Shown here: positions 17,328-26,737 of the stretch, piece after piece
Layout: the number at the start of each line of letters is the position of its first letter
Position numbering within the stretch: position 1 is the stretch's first letter
DNA from: Cytobacillus citreus
GTDB taxonomy: Bacteria; Bacillota; Bacilli; Bacillales; Cytobacillaceae
Direction of reading: 5' to 3'
DNA length: 64,000 nt
Assembly (NCBI RefSeq): GCF_018343665.1
Contig: NZ_JAGYPM010000002.1
Location: 950,644-1,014,643 of the forward strand
Notes under the pieces: model-generated
Seen by the model: the letters and a program-made list of their open reading frames with translations, nothing else
The model's database searches: none
What the model was told of the DNA's origin: nothing
Made by a program: the position numbers and the translations under genes

Positions 17328-17590
17328 TTAACGGGCAGTAAGACCCCCACTTCAAGGATTCGCGTATGCAAAGAAGAGTAAGTGGGGGATCAACTGCCCG
17401 TAAATGCCCATAAAATGACCACAGACTAAAAGCGCCACATCGTGTGGCAACGTCTGCGTGACCCACTTCCTGTGGGCCGCAACTAACCATCAGTGGGGGA
17501 TGAAGGCCGACTAAGAACGCCATGTCCTGTGGCAACGTCGGCACTAGCACGTTCTGTGCGTCGAAATACCCCCACTGATGGAAGTTTCAC
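17328..17590 (+). repeat. family III complex structured repeat, full-length copy
   Basis: A 260-bp element bounded by ATCGCAGATTAAC at the left and CCCCCACTGATGGAAGTTTC at the right. It contains nested hairpins: ACGGGCAGT/ACTGCCCGT enclosing CCCCCACTT/AAGTGGGGG; a CCACA/TGTGG hairpin within AGAC/GTCT; CCCAC/GTGGG; and an outer CATCAGTGGGGG/CCCCCACTGATG that encloses GGCCGAC/GTCGGC with GCCA/TGGC. No open frame in it is plausible. It lies between fadA and fadE, ending about 30 bp before the fadE start. Confidence 0.8.
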
Positions 17591-17620
17591 TTTATGAAAA
17601 ATAGAATGGGGGAAAAGAAT

Positions 17621-19405
17621 ATGTCAAATCAAACAGAAAACCTAATCAAGGGTGGAAGTTTTTTAATTGAAGATCTTTCCTATGACCGTGTTTTCACACC
17701 TGAGGATTTCTCAGATGAGCATAAAATGATCGCAAAAACAACAGAGGAATTTGTTATTAATGAGGTCCTTCCAGAGGTTGAGTATTTGGAAAACCATGAA
17801 TTTGATCGGTCTGTCAAACTTTTAAAGCAAGCGGGGGAATTAGGACTATTAGGAGCAGACGTTCCTGAAGAATACGGTGGTCTAGCATTAGATAAAGTAA
17901 GCTCTGCCCTTATTGCCGAAAAAATGGCGCGCGCAGGCGGCTTCTCTATTTCACATGGTGCCCATGTGGGAATTGGCTCCCTGCCAATTGTATTATTCGG
18001 CAATGAAGAACAGAAACAAAAATATTTACCTGCTTTAGCAACTGGTGAAAAGCTTGCCGCTTATGCATTGACAGAGCCAGGATCAGGTTCAGATGCACTT
18101 GGTGCTAGAACAACTGCAAAACTAAATGCTGAGGGTACACACTATGTATTAAACGGTGAAAAACAATGGATTACAAATGCTGGATTCGCTGATGTATTTG
18201 TCGTTTATGCAAAAATAGATGGAGAGCATTTCTCAGCCTTTATCGTTGAAAGAGAGTTCCCAGGTGTATCTGTCGGACCTGAAGAAAAGAAAATGGGAAT
18301 TAAAAGCTCTTCTACTCGTACGCTGATACTTGAGGATGCACTTGTTCCAAAAGAAAATCTATTAGGTGAATTTGGAAGAGGTCATGTCATTGCCTTTAAT
18401 ATTCTAAACATTGGTCGTTATAAACTAGGTGTTGGTGCTGTCGGCGGTTCAAAGCGTGCCTTCGAACTTGCTGTTCAATATGCTAATCAGCGTCAGCAGT
18501 TTAAAACACCGATTGCTCAATTTAATTTAACGAAAGAAAAATTCGGAACAATGGCTTCCAAAATTTATGCTGCTGAAAGCTCTGTATACCGAACTGTTGG
18601 CTTATTCGAAGACCGCATGAGCAAGCTATCAGAAGAAGAAGTAAAAGATGGAAAAGAAGTAGCAAAATCCATTGCAGAATATGCTATTGAGTGCTCTTTA
18701 AATAAGTTTTTCTCTACAGAAGTTCTAGATTATGTCGTGGATGAGGGCGTTCAAATCCATGGCGGATACGGATTCATGGCTGAATATGAAATCGAAAGGG
18801 CTTACCGTGACTCACGTATTAACCGCATCTTTGAAGGGACAAATGAAATTAACCGTTTATTAGTTCCAGGAACTTATATTCGCAAAGCATTCAAAGGTGA
18901 GCTGCCATTATTCGAGAAAGCAACGGCATTGCAGGAAGAGCTAATGATGCTAATGCCTGAAGAACCAGGTGATGAGCCACTTGCTCAGGAAAAATATTTA
19001 GTAAAAAATGCGAAGAAAATCGGTCTTCTTGCTGCAGGCTTAGCTGCACAAAAGTACGGAAAAGCACTTGAAAAAGAGCAGGAAGTTTTAGTCAATATTG
19101 CTGATATTATTTCAAATGCATATTCAATGGAATCTGCCGTTCTTCGTACAGAAAAGGCGATTGAAAAATACGGTGTAGAAAAGAGCAAGCAAAAGCTTCT
19201 ATATACACAAATCTTCTGCCAAGAAGCATTTAACAAAATTGAGCAAGATGCAAAAGAAACACTTGTGGCAGTTGAAACGGGTGATGCTTTAAGAATGATG
19301 ATTTCAGCACTCCGTAAGTTCACACGCCATACACCGATTAATGTGATTGCGAAGAAACGTGAAGCAGCTGATAAAATAATTGAAGCAGAGAAATACATTT
19401 TATAA
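17621..19405 (+). CDS. fadE: acyl-CoA dehydrogenase
   Basis: A 594-residue FAD enzyme that makes enoyl-CoA from acyl-CoA; the length equals that of B. subtilis FadE. The N-terminal helical domain, ALTEPGSGSDA flavin/substrate motif, EKQWITNA segment and GGYGFMAEYEIERAYRD C-terminal motif are all present, with an extra C-terminal helical extension typical of the Bacillus form. The ATG at 17621 has GGGGG 8 bases upstream; the in-frame ATG at 17594 lies at the edge of the family III repeat and lacks a site. Confidence 0.93.
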   Translation: MSNQTENLIKGGSFLIEDLSYDRVFTPEDFSDEHKMIAKTTEEFVINEVLPEVEYLENHEFDRSVKLLKQAGELGLLGADVPEEYGGLALDKVSSALIAEKMARAGGFSISHGAHVGIGSLPIVLFGNEEQKQKYLPALATGEKLAAYALTEPGSGSDALGARTTAKLNAEGTHYVLNGEKQWITNAGFADVFVVYAKIDGEHFSAFIVEREFPGVSVGPEEKKMGIKSSSTRTLILEDALVPKENLLGEFGRGHVIAFNILNIGRYKLGVGAVGGSKRAFELAVQYANQRQQFKTPIAQFNLTKEKFGTMASKIYAAESSVYRTVGLFEDRMSKLSEEEVKDGKEVAKSIAEYAIECSLNKFFSTEVLDYVVDEGVQIHGGYGFMAEYEIERAYRDSRINRIFEGTNEINRLLVPGTYIRKAFKGELPLFEKATALQEELMMLMPEEPGDEPLAQEKYLVKNAKKIGLLAAGLAAQKYGKALEKEQEVLVNIADIISNAYSMESAVLRTEKAIEKYGVEKSKQKLLYTQIFCQEAFNKIEQDAKETLVAVETGDALRMMISALRKFTRHTPINVIAKKREAADKIIEAEKYIL

Positions 19406-19416
19406 TAAGCCACTTT

Positions 19417-19532
19417 TGGGTTGTCCCATAAGGTGTCTTGCATCCACTTAATACATTAATCTAGAATCTCACTCGCTTATTGATACTAGATATTGTTCGT
19501 GGTGCCTGACACCTTTGTTTTTGGGACACCCC
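19417..19532 (+). repeat. inverted-repeat element downstream of fadE
   Basis: The left arm (GTCCCATAAGGTGTC) and right arm (GACACCTTTGTTTTTGGGAC) pair across about 80 bp. The right side also holds GGTGCCTGACACC, itself a short palindrome. There is no coding potential. It fills much of the fadE-yusI gap; the rest (19533-19700) is AT-rich with no feature I can name. Confidence 0.55.
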
Positions 19533-19721
19533 CGATTATTGTTCGCGTTTTTTGCAAGCTTTGGCGCTCACAATCCTTATTAGATAATCATAATGGATAT
19601 AAATATCGAACTTTCCTGTGTATTAAAAGTTATGAATAAATGAAAATTTATGATAGTATTTGCTTTATAGCTGTAAGTTTATTTTTTTGATTGGACATGC
19701 TAGACAATGGTGGTGAAAAAA

Positions 19722-20081
19722 ATGACTCTAACTTTTTATTGGTATCCTAAATGTGGTACCTGCAGAAATGCAAAGAAATGGTTGGATGATCATCATTTAA
19801 GTTATGAAGCTGTACATATTGCTGAAAATCCGCCTTCCCGCAGCGAACTGGAGGAGCTATACAAAAATAGTGGTTTAGACATTAAGAAATTCTTTAATAC
19901 GAGTGGGATGAAATACCGGGAACTTGGGTTAAAGGACAAGGTCAAATCACTATCAGATGAGGAACTTCTTGATGTATTGGCTACTGACGGAATGCTCATA
20001 AAACGTCCAATATTAACAGATGGGCATAAGGTGACAGTTGGCTTTAAGGAAGAGGATTATGAAAAATCATGGCTTTCATAA
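19722..20081 (+). CDS. yusI: ArsC/Spx-family thioredoxin-fold protein
   Basis: A 119-residue protein of the arsenate reductase/Spx family, with redox motif CGTC at residues 11-14 and the conserved RPILTDG segment near residue 92. Family members are either thiol reductases or RNA polymerase-binding regulators; the arrangement next to gcvH is the same as in B. subtilis yusI. The start at 19722 follows GGTGGTG with good spacing. The specific activity is not known. Confidence 0.85.
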   Translation: MTLTFYWYPKCGTCRNAKKWLDDHHLSYEAVHIAENPPSRSELEELYKNSGLDIKKFFNTSGMKYRELGLKDKVKSLSDEELLDVLATDGMLIKRPILTDGHKVTVGFKEEDYEKSWLS

Positions 20082-20173
20082 AAAAGATTGAAAAAAATCA
20101 TTCTTTTTGCCATGATGAAGGAAGAGATCGATTTTACGATCATCAAATAATATAATAATTGGAGGCGTTTAGA

Positions 20174-20557
20174 ATGAACACACCTAAAGAACTACGTTAT
20201 TCAGAAGAGCATGAATGGGTAAAAACAGAAGGCGAGCAAGTTCGTATTGGTATCACTGATTTTGCTCAATCTGAGCTAGGAGATATCGTATTTGTTGAGC
20301 TTCCAGAGGTAGGAGACGAAATTTCAGCGGACGAGCCTTTCGGAAGCGTAGAATCCGTTAAAACTGTATCTGAGCTTTATGCACCAATTAGTGGGAAAGT
20401 TGTCGCTATTAATGAAGATTTAAACGATAATCCTGAGTTTGTTAACGAATCACCATATGAAAAAGCTTGGATGATCGTTGTTGAGCCATCTGATGCTGGT
20501 GAAGTAGACAAGTTGATGACTGCTGAACAGTATGAAGAAATGGTAAAGGAAGATTAA
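20174..20557 (+). CDS. gcvH: glycine cleavage system H protein
   Basis: A 127-residue lipoyl carrier. The lipoylated lysine is Lys63 in [11 protein letters not shown]. It shuttles the aminomethyl group between P, T and L proteins of glycine cleavage. In B. subtilis GcvH also supplies lipoyl groups for transfer to other enzymes, which links it to lipA at 44.7 kb. TGGAGG precedes the ATG at 20174; the in-frame codon at 20159 is upstream of that site. Confidence 0.95.
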   Translation: MNTPKELRYSEEHEWVKTEGEQVRIGITDFAQSELGDIVFVELPEVGDEISADEPFGSVESVKTVSELYAPISGKVVAINEDLNDNPEFVNESPYEKAWMIVVEPSDAGEVDKLMTAEQYEEMVKED

Positions 20558-20613
20558 TTAAATATCTAGTAGCTGGGTAGGAAAGTAGATTTCCCTAGCA
20601 TATGAGAAGACAT

Positions 20614-20652
20614 GAAAAGGGAGCTATCACATTTTATGGTAGCTCCTTTTTC
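20614..20652 (+). terminator. terminator after gcvH
   Basis: GGAGCTATCA pairs with TGGTAGCTCC, followed by TTTTTC. From here to 20860 I see only AT-rich sequence; the yusG gene found here in B. subtilis appears absent. Confidence 0.85.
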
Positions 20653-20862
20653 AATAGTTTTAGTACGTTAGATGAGATTTTCCATCCATTGCATTATAGG
20701 TGGCTAACATGAGGCAAACTTATTAATAATGGTTAAATGGCAGGATATCCACACCATTATCAAGAATAATGAATATGGTAAGGTAAGTAAATTCTCCATT
20801 TTTGAATGTATACACACCCATGGTTGATCGGGAAAAATTACAACTCAGTTCAGGTGATTAGG

Positions 20863-21219
20863 ATGAATGAGGAGCTAACGGAAAAAGTAATCATTGTAGA
20901 GGGAACAACAGATAAGAGAAAAGTTCAGGCCATAGTCAGAGAGCCGGTAGAGATTATCTGTACAAATGGTACAATTGGCATCACGAAGCTAGATGAACTA
21001 ATAGATATGCTATATGATAAAGATGTTTTTATATTAGTGGATGCAGACGCAGCAGGTGAAAAGCTCCGAAAGCAGTTTAAGAGGGAATTCCCAGAGGCAG
21101 AGCATCTATATATTGACAGGATGTATAGGGAGGTTGCTACTGCACCAGAACATCATATTGCATCTGTATTACTTGGTGCTAATATTGACGTTTATACGGA
21201 GTTTTTAGATAAAGGATGA
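20863..21219 (+). CDS. yusF: Toprim domain protein
   Basis: A 118-residue stand-alone Toprim domain. The catalytic glutamate is in IIVEGTTDKRKV near residue 12, and the DxD motif is in ILVDADAAGEKLRK. Toprim domains coordinate Mg2+ in primases, topoisomerases and ribonucleases such as M5; YusF's own activity is uncertain. GGTGAT precedes the ATG at 20863. The gene is followed after five bases by yusE, so the two are likely cotranscribed. Confidence 0.85.
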   Translation: MNEELTEKVIIVEGTTDKRKVQAIVREPVEIICTNGTIGITKLDELIDMLYDKDVFILVDADAAGEKLRKQFKREFPEAEHLYIDRMYREVATAPEHHIASVLLGANIDVYTEFLDKG

Positions 21220-21224
21220 TATGA

Positions 21225-21533
21225 TTGCAGAAATGGTCTCGGGAAGAAATTGAAGAATTTATTAACGACAAAAAAACTGGCTTACTTTACCTTTACACGC
21301 CTCTTTGCGGTACTTGTCAGGTAGCTGGTAAAATGTTAATGATCATAAAGGAACTAATATCAGATTTGTCGATAGGGAAGTCGGATTTGAATTATATATC
21401 TGATATCGCTGATCAATGGGAAGTTGAAAGTGTCCCCTGTCTTATAATTTTTAAGGAAGGCAGGCTTTATGAAAAATTGTATGCCTTTCATTCCGTTCCC
21501 AACTTATTAGAAAAAATTAAAAAAACCATCTAA
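21225..21533 (+). CDS. yusE: thioredoxin-like protein
   Basis: A 102-residue thioredoxin fold with CGTC at residues 28-31 and the cis-proline segment ESVPCLIIF near residue 72, where the residue after proline is cysteine. It may act as a thiol reductase in the cytoplasm; there is no signal peptide. The start is TTG with GGATG just upstream. It is paired with yusF. Confidence 0.85.
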   Translation: MQKWSREEIEEFINDKKTGLLYLYTPLCGTCQVAGKMLMIIKELISDLSIGKSDLNYISDIADQWEVESVPCLIIFKEGRLYEKLYAFHSVPNLLEKIKKTI

Positions 21534-21566
21534 AAAAATGTCAGGTGAAATCGCTTGGCATTTTTT
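21530..21566 (+). terminator. terminator after yusE
   Basis: AAATGTCA pairs with TGGCATTT around GGTGAAATCGCT, followed by a T run. Confidence 0.75.
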
Positions 21567-21665
21567 ATTTTTTTAAGAAACTATAATAAGACAAAAAAAG
21601 CTGCAACAGCAGTAAAATTATTTTGAATTTTATGAGTATATGACATATTTCTTGGGAAATGAAAG

Positions 21666-21701
21666 ACAATGCTGAATATCGTCGAGGCATTGTGTTTTTT
21701 T
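21666..21701 (+). terminator. orphan terminator-like hairpin
   Basis: ACAATGC pairs with GCATTGT, followed by a run of T. No gene lies between it and the yusE terminator, so it would end either a small transcript from about 21570 or read-through. Confidence 0.5.
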
Positions 21702-21816
21702 GCTTTAGGGTTGTCGAAGGAAAAATAGAGGAGTGATTTCCTTCGATGTAGAAGTATAAAATATGAATATTAATAACTTCTAATAAAGTAAGGCTGTAAC
21801 AAACTGAGGTGAAAAA

Positions 21817-22149
21817 ATGGTTGAATTAGCAACGGCATTTATAGAAGAAGTAAAATTAAATGGACATATAAATCAATTGCTAAGGGGCACTGCTTTTTCA
21901 ATCTGTTTAAAGTCTGAGAATGAAGAGATACCCTTACTCTTTCGTGATGGTGAAATTACCGTACACTTTCCCGATCCTGATCAAATCTATGATGCAATCA
22001 TTACAGGACCAAAAGAAAGGATTTATTCGATATTAACAGGACAAGAGAAATTAAGAGATGTGATCAGTAGAAGTGGGATTACTGTTGAAGCTACATTTCG
22101 AAAAATACTATTTTTAGAATCACTCTTTTTCTTATGTAAGGTTTGTTAG
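21817..22149 (+). CDS. yusD: SCP2-like sterol-carrier domain protein
   Basis: A 110-residue protein resembling a single SCP-2 domain: an N-terminal helix, a four-strand region (FSICLKSENEEIPLLFRDG) and the GPKERIYSILTGQEKL segment. It matches the position of B. subtilis yusD. The SCP2 fold has a hydrophobic ligand pocket; the ligand here is unknown. GAGGTG precedes the ATG. The next promoter belongs to the riboswitch-controlled metY. Confidence 0.75.
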   Translation: MVELATAFIEEVKLNGHINQLLRGTAFSICLKSENEEIPLLFRDGEITVHFPDPDQIYDAIITGPKERIYSILTGQEKLRDVISRSGITVEATFRKILFLESLFFLCKVC

Positions 22150-22170
22150 TCAGAAATTTCAAAATTAATG

Positions 22171-22199
22171 TTGACTGCTTATTGTTCGTATGTTAGTAT
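22171..22199 (+). promoter_or_regulatory. promoter of the metY riboswitch leader
   Basis: TTGACT (22171-22176) and TAGTAT (22194-22199) with 17 bp between them, about 37 bp before the riboswitch. Confidence 0.6.
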
Positions 22200-22235
22200 C
22201 TCTTTAATAACTTAAGTGAGTAAAGTAAACTGAAT

Positions 22236-22379
22236 ATTCTTATCAAGAGAGGCGGAGGGACTGGCCCTACGATGCCCGGCAACCGGTACATTACACGGTG
22301 CTAATTCCAGCAGAGCATTCATGCTCTGGAAGATAAGAAGAGATGATAGCAACCCTCTTCTTTTGAAGAGGGTTTTTTC
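22236..22379 (+). ncRNA. SAM-I riboswitch (S-box) upstream of metY
   Basis: Contains the S-box core: CTTATCAAGAGAGGCGGAGG, then GCCCGGCAACC, closing AGATAAGAAG for P1. P3-like hairpins lie at GGTGC and CAGAGCAT...ATGCTCTG. A terminator (AACCCTCTTC/GAAGAGGG plus T run, 22351-22379) follows. High SAM would favour the terminator and shut off metY. Confidence 0.95.
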
Positions 22380-22453
22380 AGCTCTCTTTTAAGCGGTAAA
22401 AGTAGCATAAACAAAAAATGATTTAATACACGAAAAGAAAAGGAGAGATAAAT

Positions 22454-23776
22454 ATGACAAAAAAGCAAAAAAACTATCGATTAGAAACACTTGGCGTACA
22501 TGGCGGTTTGCAGCCAGACCCTGTAACTGGTGCAAGAGCTGTTCCGATTTACCAGAATAATGCTTACCAATTTAAAAACACAGAGCATGCAGCCAATTTA
22601 TTTGGATTGAAGGAGCCTGGATATATCTATACTCGTATTCACAATCCAACCGTGACTGTATTTGAGGAAAGGGTTGCTTTATTAGAGGGTGGGGTTGGTG
22701 CATTAGCGGTAGCCAGTGGTATGGCGGCCATCACATTAGCGATTCTAAATATTGCTCAAGCTGGGGATGAAATTGTGGCAGCGTCAAATCTTTATGGAGG
22801 GACGTATAATCTTTTAGCTGTTACACTTCCTAAGTACGGCATCCAAGTAAAATTTGTTGACCCAGAAAATCCTGAAAACTTTCGAAAAGCGATTAATGAG
22901 AAGACGAAAGCTGTATTTGCAGAAACGATTGGAAATCCAAGTCTTAAAGTATTGGATATTGAAAAAGTTGCGGAAATAGCACATGAGAACGGTGTACCAC
23001 TGATCGTTGATAATACCTTTGCAACGCCATATCTGTGCAGACCATTTGAACATGGCGCAGATATAGTGATTCATTCTGCTACGAAATGGCTGTTGGGAAA
23101 TGGAACAACATTAGGAGGAATCATTGTAGACGGGGGAAAATTCAATTGGAATTCGCCAAAGTTCCCAGGGTTTACAGAGCCTGATCCAAGCTATCATAAT
23201 CTAGTTTACAGTGAAGCACTTGGTCCTGTTGCTTATATTATTAAAGCTAGAGTTCAGCTTCTTAGAGATTTAGGGCCCGCATTAAGTCCACAAAATGCAT
23301 TCCAGTTTACACTTGGTCTCGAAACTCTGCATGTAAGAATGAAAGAGCATATTGCCAATACAAAGAAAGTGGTTGAATATTTGGAGGCCCATCCAGCCGT
23401 TAATTGGGTCCTATATCCAGGAAATGATAATCATTCAGATAAAGCATTAGCTGATAAATATTTACCAAAGGGAGCAGGAGCTGTTGTTGTATTTGGTATT
23501 GCAGGTGGAAGAGATGCTGGGGCAAAGTTCATTAATAATCTTGAACTTTGGGCCCATGTGGCAAATGTAGGGGATGCTAAAAGCTTAGTGATTCACCCTG
23601 CAAGCACGACACATCAGCAATTAGATTCTGAAGGGTTAAAAGCAGCTGGGGTTCCAGAGGACCTAGTTCGACTATCAATTGGAATCGAAAACGCTGATGA
23701 CCTAATAGAAGATTTAGAACAGGCAATTGAGGCCGCAACTGGTATAGTATCATTCATAACAAATGCATCGTTGTAG
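22454..23776 (+). CDS. metY: O-acetylhomoserine sulfhydrylase / aminocarboxypropyltransferase
   Basis: A 440-residue PLP enzyme of the Cys/Met metabolism family. The cofactor lysine is in HSATKWLLG near residue 213, and [17 protein letters not shown] is the family N-terminal motif. It makes homocysteine directly from O-acetylhomoserine and sulfide. Control by the upstream SAM riboswitch agrees with this role. AGGAGAG precedes the ATG. The homoserine it depends on comes from hom at 55.2 kb. Confidence 0.93.
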   Translation: MTKKQKNYRLETLGVHGGLQPDPVTGARAVPIYQNNAYQFKNTEHAANLFGLKEPGYIYTRIHNPTVTVFEERVALLEGGVGALAVASGMAAITLAILNIAQAGDEIVAASNLYGGTYNLLAVTLPKYGIQVKFVDPENPENFRKAINEKTKAVFAETIGNPSLKVLDIEKVAEIAHENGVPLIVDNTFATPYLCRPFEHGADIVIHSATKWLLGNGTTLGGIIVDGGKFNWNSPKFPGFTEPDPSYHNLVYSEALGPVAYIIKARVQLLRDLGPALSPQNAFQFTLGLETLHVRMKEHIANTKKVVEYLEAHPAVNWVLYPGNDNHSDKALADKYLPKGAGAVVVFGIAGGRDAGAKFINNLELWAHVANVGDAKSLVIHPASTTHQQLDSEGLKAAGVPEDLVRLSIGIENADDLIEDLEQAIEAATGIVSFITNASL

Positions 23777-23818
23777 ATCGTTCGAGATTAAAGGAATTTA
23801 AATTCCAAAAAATTACCG

Positions 23819-23847
23819 TTGACCCCTCTTCATATCCGTGATACGAT
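23819..23847 (+). promoter_or_regulatory. promoter of the metNIQ riboswitch leader
   Basis: TTGACC (23819-23824) and TACGAT (23842-23847) with 17 bp between. This shows that metNIQ has its own promoter and is not only read through from metY. Confidence 0.55.
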
Positions 23848-23907
23848 ATCATTCATAAATGAGAAATGCTTAATTAATGTACAGTGTTAATTGAATATAG
23901 ATGCTAT

Positions 23908-24073
23908 GCTCTTATCAAGAGAGGTGGAGGGATGTGCCCGATGAAACCCGGCAACCGTCATTTAATGAAATGGTGCCAATTCACACAAAGCTATTTAATG
24001 CTTTGGGAGATGAGAGAAAGGATATGATTACCTATGCCTTTCTGCTCATGTCAGAAGGGCATTTTCTTTTTTA
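23908..24073 (+). ncRNA. SAM-I riboswitch (S-box) upstream of metNIQ
   Basis: CTTATCAAGAGAGGTGGAGG and CCCGGCAACC are the conserved core. The terminator is ATGCCTTTCTG/CAGAAGGGCAT followed by TTTTCTTTTTT (24034-24073). It differs in stem sequences from the metY copy, so it is not a recent duplication. Confidence 0.95.
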
Positions 24074-24169
24074 AAAGGATAAGTACTTATATTCCAAAGG
24101 TAGAATACTAATTTCTCAATTATTATCTAATAAACATGAATAACGGGTTATAAAGAGGGTGAAGCATAT

Positions 24170-25195
24170 ATGATTTCAATCAAAAATGTACAGAAAATAT
24201 TTTCTTCCAAGCACGGCCAAGTAAAGGCAGTAGATGAAGTCAATTTAGAAATTAATGAGGGTGAAATTTTTGGTGTTATTGGCTATAGCGGTGCTGGAAA
24301 AAGTACATTAATTCGGATGTTGAATGGACTTGAAATCCCATCGAGTGGGACCGTCGTTGTTGCAAATAATGAAGTATCACATATAAAGGGAAAAAGCCTA
24401 AGAAAAGCTCGTCAGGAAATAAGCATGATCTTCCAGCATTTTAATTTACTTTGGTCACGGACCGTGCGGCAGAATATTGCCTTTCCCCTTGAAATTGCAG
24501 ATGTACCAAAAGGGGAAAGATTAAAACGTGTCGATGAATTAATAAAGCTTGTTGGCCTTGAAGGAAGAGAGGATGCCTATCCGTCGCAGCTAAGCGGAGG
24601 CCAAAAACAGAGAGTCGGGATTGCAAGAGCATTAGCCAACAATCCGAAAGTATTATTATGTGATGAAGCAACATCGGCATTAGACCCTGAAACGACGAAT
24701 TCCATCCTTGAATTATTAGTCGATATAAATGAACGATTAGGGTTAACGATTGTCCTTATTACACATGAGATGCATGTAATCCGCAAGATATGCCATAGAG
24801 TTGCGGTAATGGAAAACGGTAAGGTTGTTGAAATGGGCCCAGTAATGGAAGTGTTTAAAAACCCTAAAGCACAAATTACTAAGCGCTTCGTCCATCAAGT
24901 GACAGAGTCTGAGGAAACGAAGGAAACCATACAACAAATTCTTGAATCTTATCCACAGGGACAAATCGTCCAGTTGAGCTTTGTCGGTGATGCAGTTGAG
25001 CAGCCGCTTATGACAAATCTTATTCGGGATTTTAATATTACAGTAAATATTCTTCATGGGAATATATCACATACACAAACTGGTTCATATGGAACATTGT
25101 TTATCCATTTAGATGGTGATGAATCTGAGATTACAAGGGCAATTGATTTCATCCATTCCAAGCAAGTAGGCGTGGAGGTGATTTCAAATGCTTAA
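24170..25195 (+). CDS. metN: methionine ABC transporter ATP-binding protein
   Basis: A 341-residue ATPase: Walker A GYSGAGKST at residues 38-46, signature LSGGQKQR, Walker B VLLCDEATSALD, and a C-terminal NIL regulatory domain (about 265-338) that senses intracellular methionine. It partners MetI and MetQ. GAGGGTG precedes the ATG. The 3' end overlaps metI by eight bases and contains the metI ribosome binding site. Confidence 0.95.
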   Translation: MISIKNVQKIFSSKHGQVKAVDEVNLEINEGEIFGVIGYSGAGKSTLIRMLNGLEIPSSGTVVVANNEVSHIKGKSLRKARQEISMIFQHFNLLWSRTVRQNIAFPLEIADVPKGERLKRVDELIKLVGLEGREDAYPSQLSGGQKQRVGIARALANNPKVLLCDEATSALDPETTNSILELLVDINERLGLTIVLITHEMHVIRKICHRVAVMENGKVVEMGPVMEVFKNPKAQITKRFVHQVTESEETKETIQQILESYPQGQIVQLSFVGDAVEQPLMTNLIRDFNITVNILHGNISHTQTGSYGTLFIHLDGDESEITRAIDFIHSKQVGVEVISNA

Positions 25196-25856
25196 TAGCT
25201 GGTTTCCAAATGTTAGCTGGGAGAAGATGTGGGAAGCAACAATTGAAACACTTTATATGACAAGCATTTCGGTTATTGCAACATTTTTTCTTGGCATCAT
25301 TTTAGGATTATTATTGTTTTTAACTTCTAAAGGGAATATTTGGGAGAATAACATCGTTAACAAAGTAATAAGTGCTTTTGTTAACATCTTTAGGTCAATT
25401 CCCTTCTTAATCTTAATTGTACTTTTAATTCCTTTTACGATGTTCTTATTAGGAACAATGATAGGAAAAGATGCGGCTCTGCCTGCATTAATTATCGGGT
25501 CAGCACCATTTTATGCACGGATGGTTGAAATTGGTTTGAGGGAAATAGATAAAGGTGTAATTGAAGCGGCAAAATCAATGGGGGCAAAGACAAGTACGAT
25601 TATCTTTAAAGTACTTTTACCTGAATCGATGCCTGCGCTTATTTCAGGGATTACGGTTACAGCAATTGCTTTAGTCGGATATACAGCTATGGCTGGTGTG
25701 ATTGGGGCAGGTGGTCTAGGGAATCTCGCCTATCTCGAGGGGTTCCAAAGATCTAGAAATGATGTAACTCTAATGGCGACGATCATCATTCTTATCATTG
25801 TATTTATTATTCAATTTATTGGCGATTTTATTACAAATAAGTTAGATAAACGATGA
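25188..25856 (+). CDS. metI: methionine ABC transporter permease
   Basis: A 222-residue membrane protein with five predicted transmembrane helices and the EAA loop EAAKSMGAKTSTIIFKVLLPES. It forms the methionine channel as a dimer. GGAGGTG inside metN serves as its ribosome binding site, indicating coupling. Confidence 0.95.
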   Translation: MLNSWFPNVSWEKMWEATIETLYMTSISVIATFFLGIILGLLLFLTSKGNIWENNIVNKVISAFVNIFRSIPFLILIVLLIPFTMFLLGTMIGKDAALPALIIGSAPFYARMVEIGLREIDKGVIEAAKSMGAKTSTIIFKVLLPESMPALISGITVTAIALVGYTAMAGVIGAGGLGNLAYLEGFQRSRNDVTLMATIIILIIVFIIQFIGDFITNKLDKR

Positions 25857-25870
25857 GGAGTGTTAGTAAG

Positions 25871-26731
25871 ATGAAGAAAAAATGGTTATCATTCGTATTA
25901 ACTTTAGCTGTAGCACTAATTCTTGCTGCATGCGGAGCAAAAGATGAAAATAATGGCGGCAGTGCAAGTGATGCAGGGAAAGATGAGAAAACAGAAAATG
26001 TTACAACATTAAAAGTTGGGGCTTCAAATGTACCACATGCTGAAATTCTTGAAGAAGCAAAACCATTATTAAAAGAAAAAGGCATTGATTTAGAAATTAT
26101 CCCATTCCAAGATTATGTTCTTCCAAACAAAGCATTAGAATCAAAAGAATTAGATGCAAACTTTTTTCAACATATCCCATATTTTGAACTTCAAATCAAA
26201 GAAAATGGATATGATTTCGTTAATGCAGGGTCAGTTCATATCGAGCCAATGGGTGTGTACTCAAAAAAATATAAAAGCTTAAGTGATTTACCAGATGGAG
26301 CACATATTATCATTAGTAATTCTGTAGCTGACCATGGTCGTATCTTAGCAATTCTAGAAAGTGAAGGGCTTATCAAATTAAAAGAAGGTGTAGATAAATC
26401 AGCCGCAACTTTAGAGGATATTGTTGAAAATCCAAAAAATATTAAGTTTGACACAGATTACGAGCCGTCATTATTACCACAGATTTATAATAACAATGAG
26501 GGTGATGCGGTTGTCATTAATTCAAACTTTGCTATTGATGCTGGTCTTAACCCATTAAAAGATTCAATTGCCATTGAAGGGAATGAGTCACCATACGTCA
26601 ATATTATTGCAGTCCGTAAGGGTGATGAAAATAGTGAAGCAATCAAAGCTTTAATAGAAGTGCTGCACTCTGATGACATTAAAAACTTTATTCTGGATAA
26701 ATATAAAGGTGCAGTTGTTCCTGCATTCTAA
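25871..26731 (+). CDS. metQ: methionine-binding lipoprotein
   Basis: A 286-residue NlpA-family binding lipoprotein with lipobox LAAC (Cys21). The binding domain shows KVGASNVPHAEILE and FFQHIPYFE, conserved in MetQ. The ATG at 25871 is used because GAGGAGTG lies 8 bases upstream; the frame extends upstream to an ATG at 25853, but that one lies before the site. It is the last gene of the operon. Confidence 0.95.
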   Translation: MKKKWLSFVLTLAVALILAACGAKDENNGGSASDAGKDEKTENVTTLKVGASNVPHAEILEEAKPLLKEKGIDLEIIPFQDYVLPNKALESKELDANFFQHIPYFELQIKENGYDFVNAGSVHIEPMGVYSKKYKSLSDLPDGAHIIISNSVADHGRILAILESEGLIKLKEGVDKSAATLEDIVENPKNIKFDTDYEPSLLPQIYNNNEGDAVVINSNFAIDAGLNPLKDSIAIEGNESPYVNIIAVRKGDENSEAIKALIEVLHSDDIKNFILDKYKGAVVPAF

Positions 26732-26737
26732 TTTAAT

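Noticed and set aside
17328-17590. CRISPR-like array between fadA and fadE
   Set aside because: Several short palindromes occur, but there is no regular repeat-spacer spacing and no cas gene; it is one multi-hairpin element with deleted relatives elsewhere.
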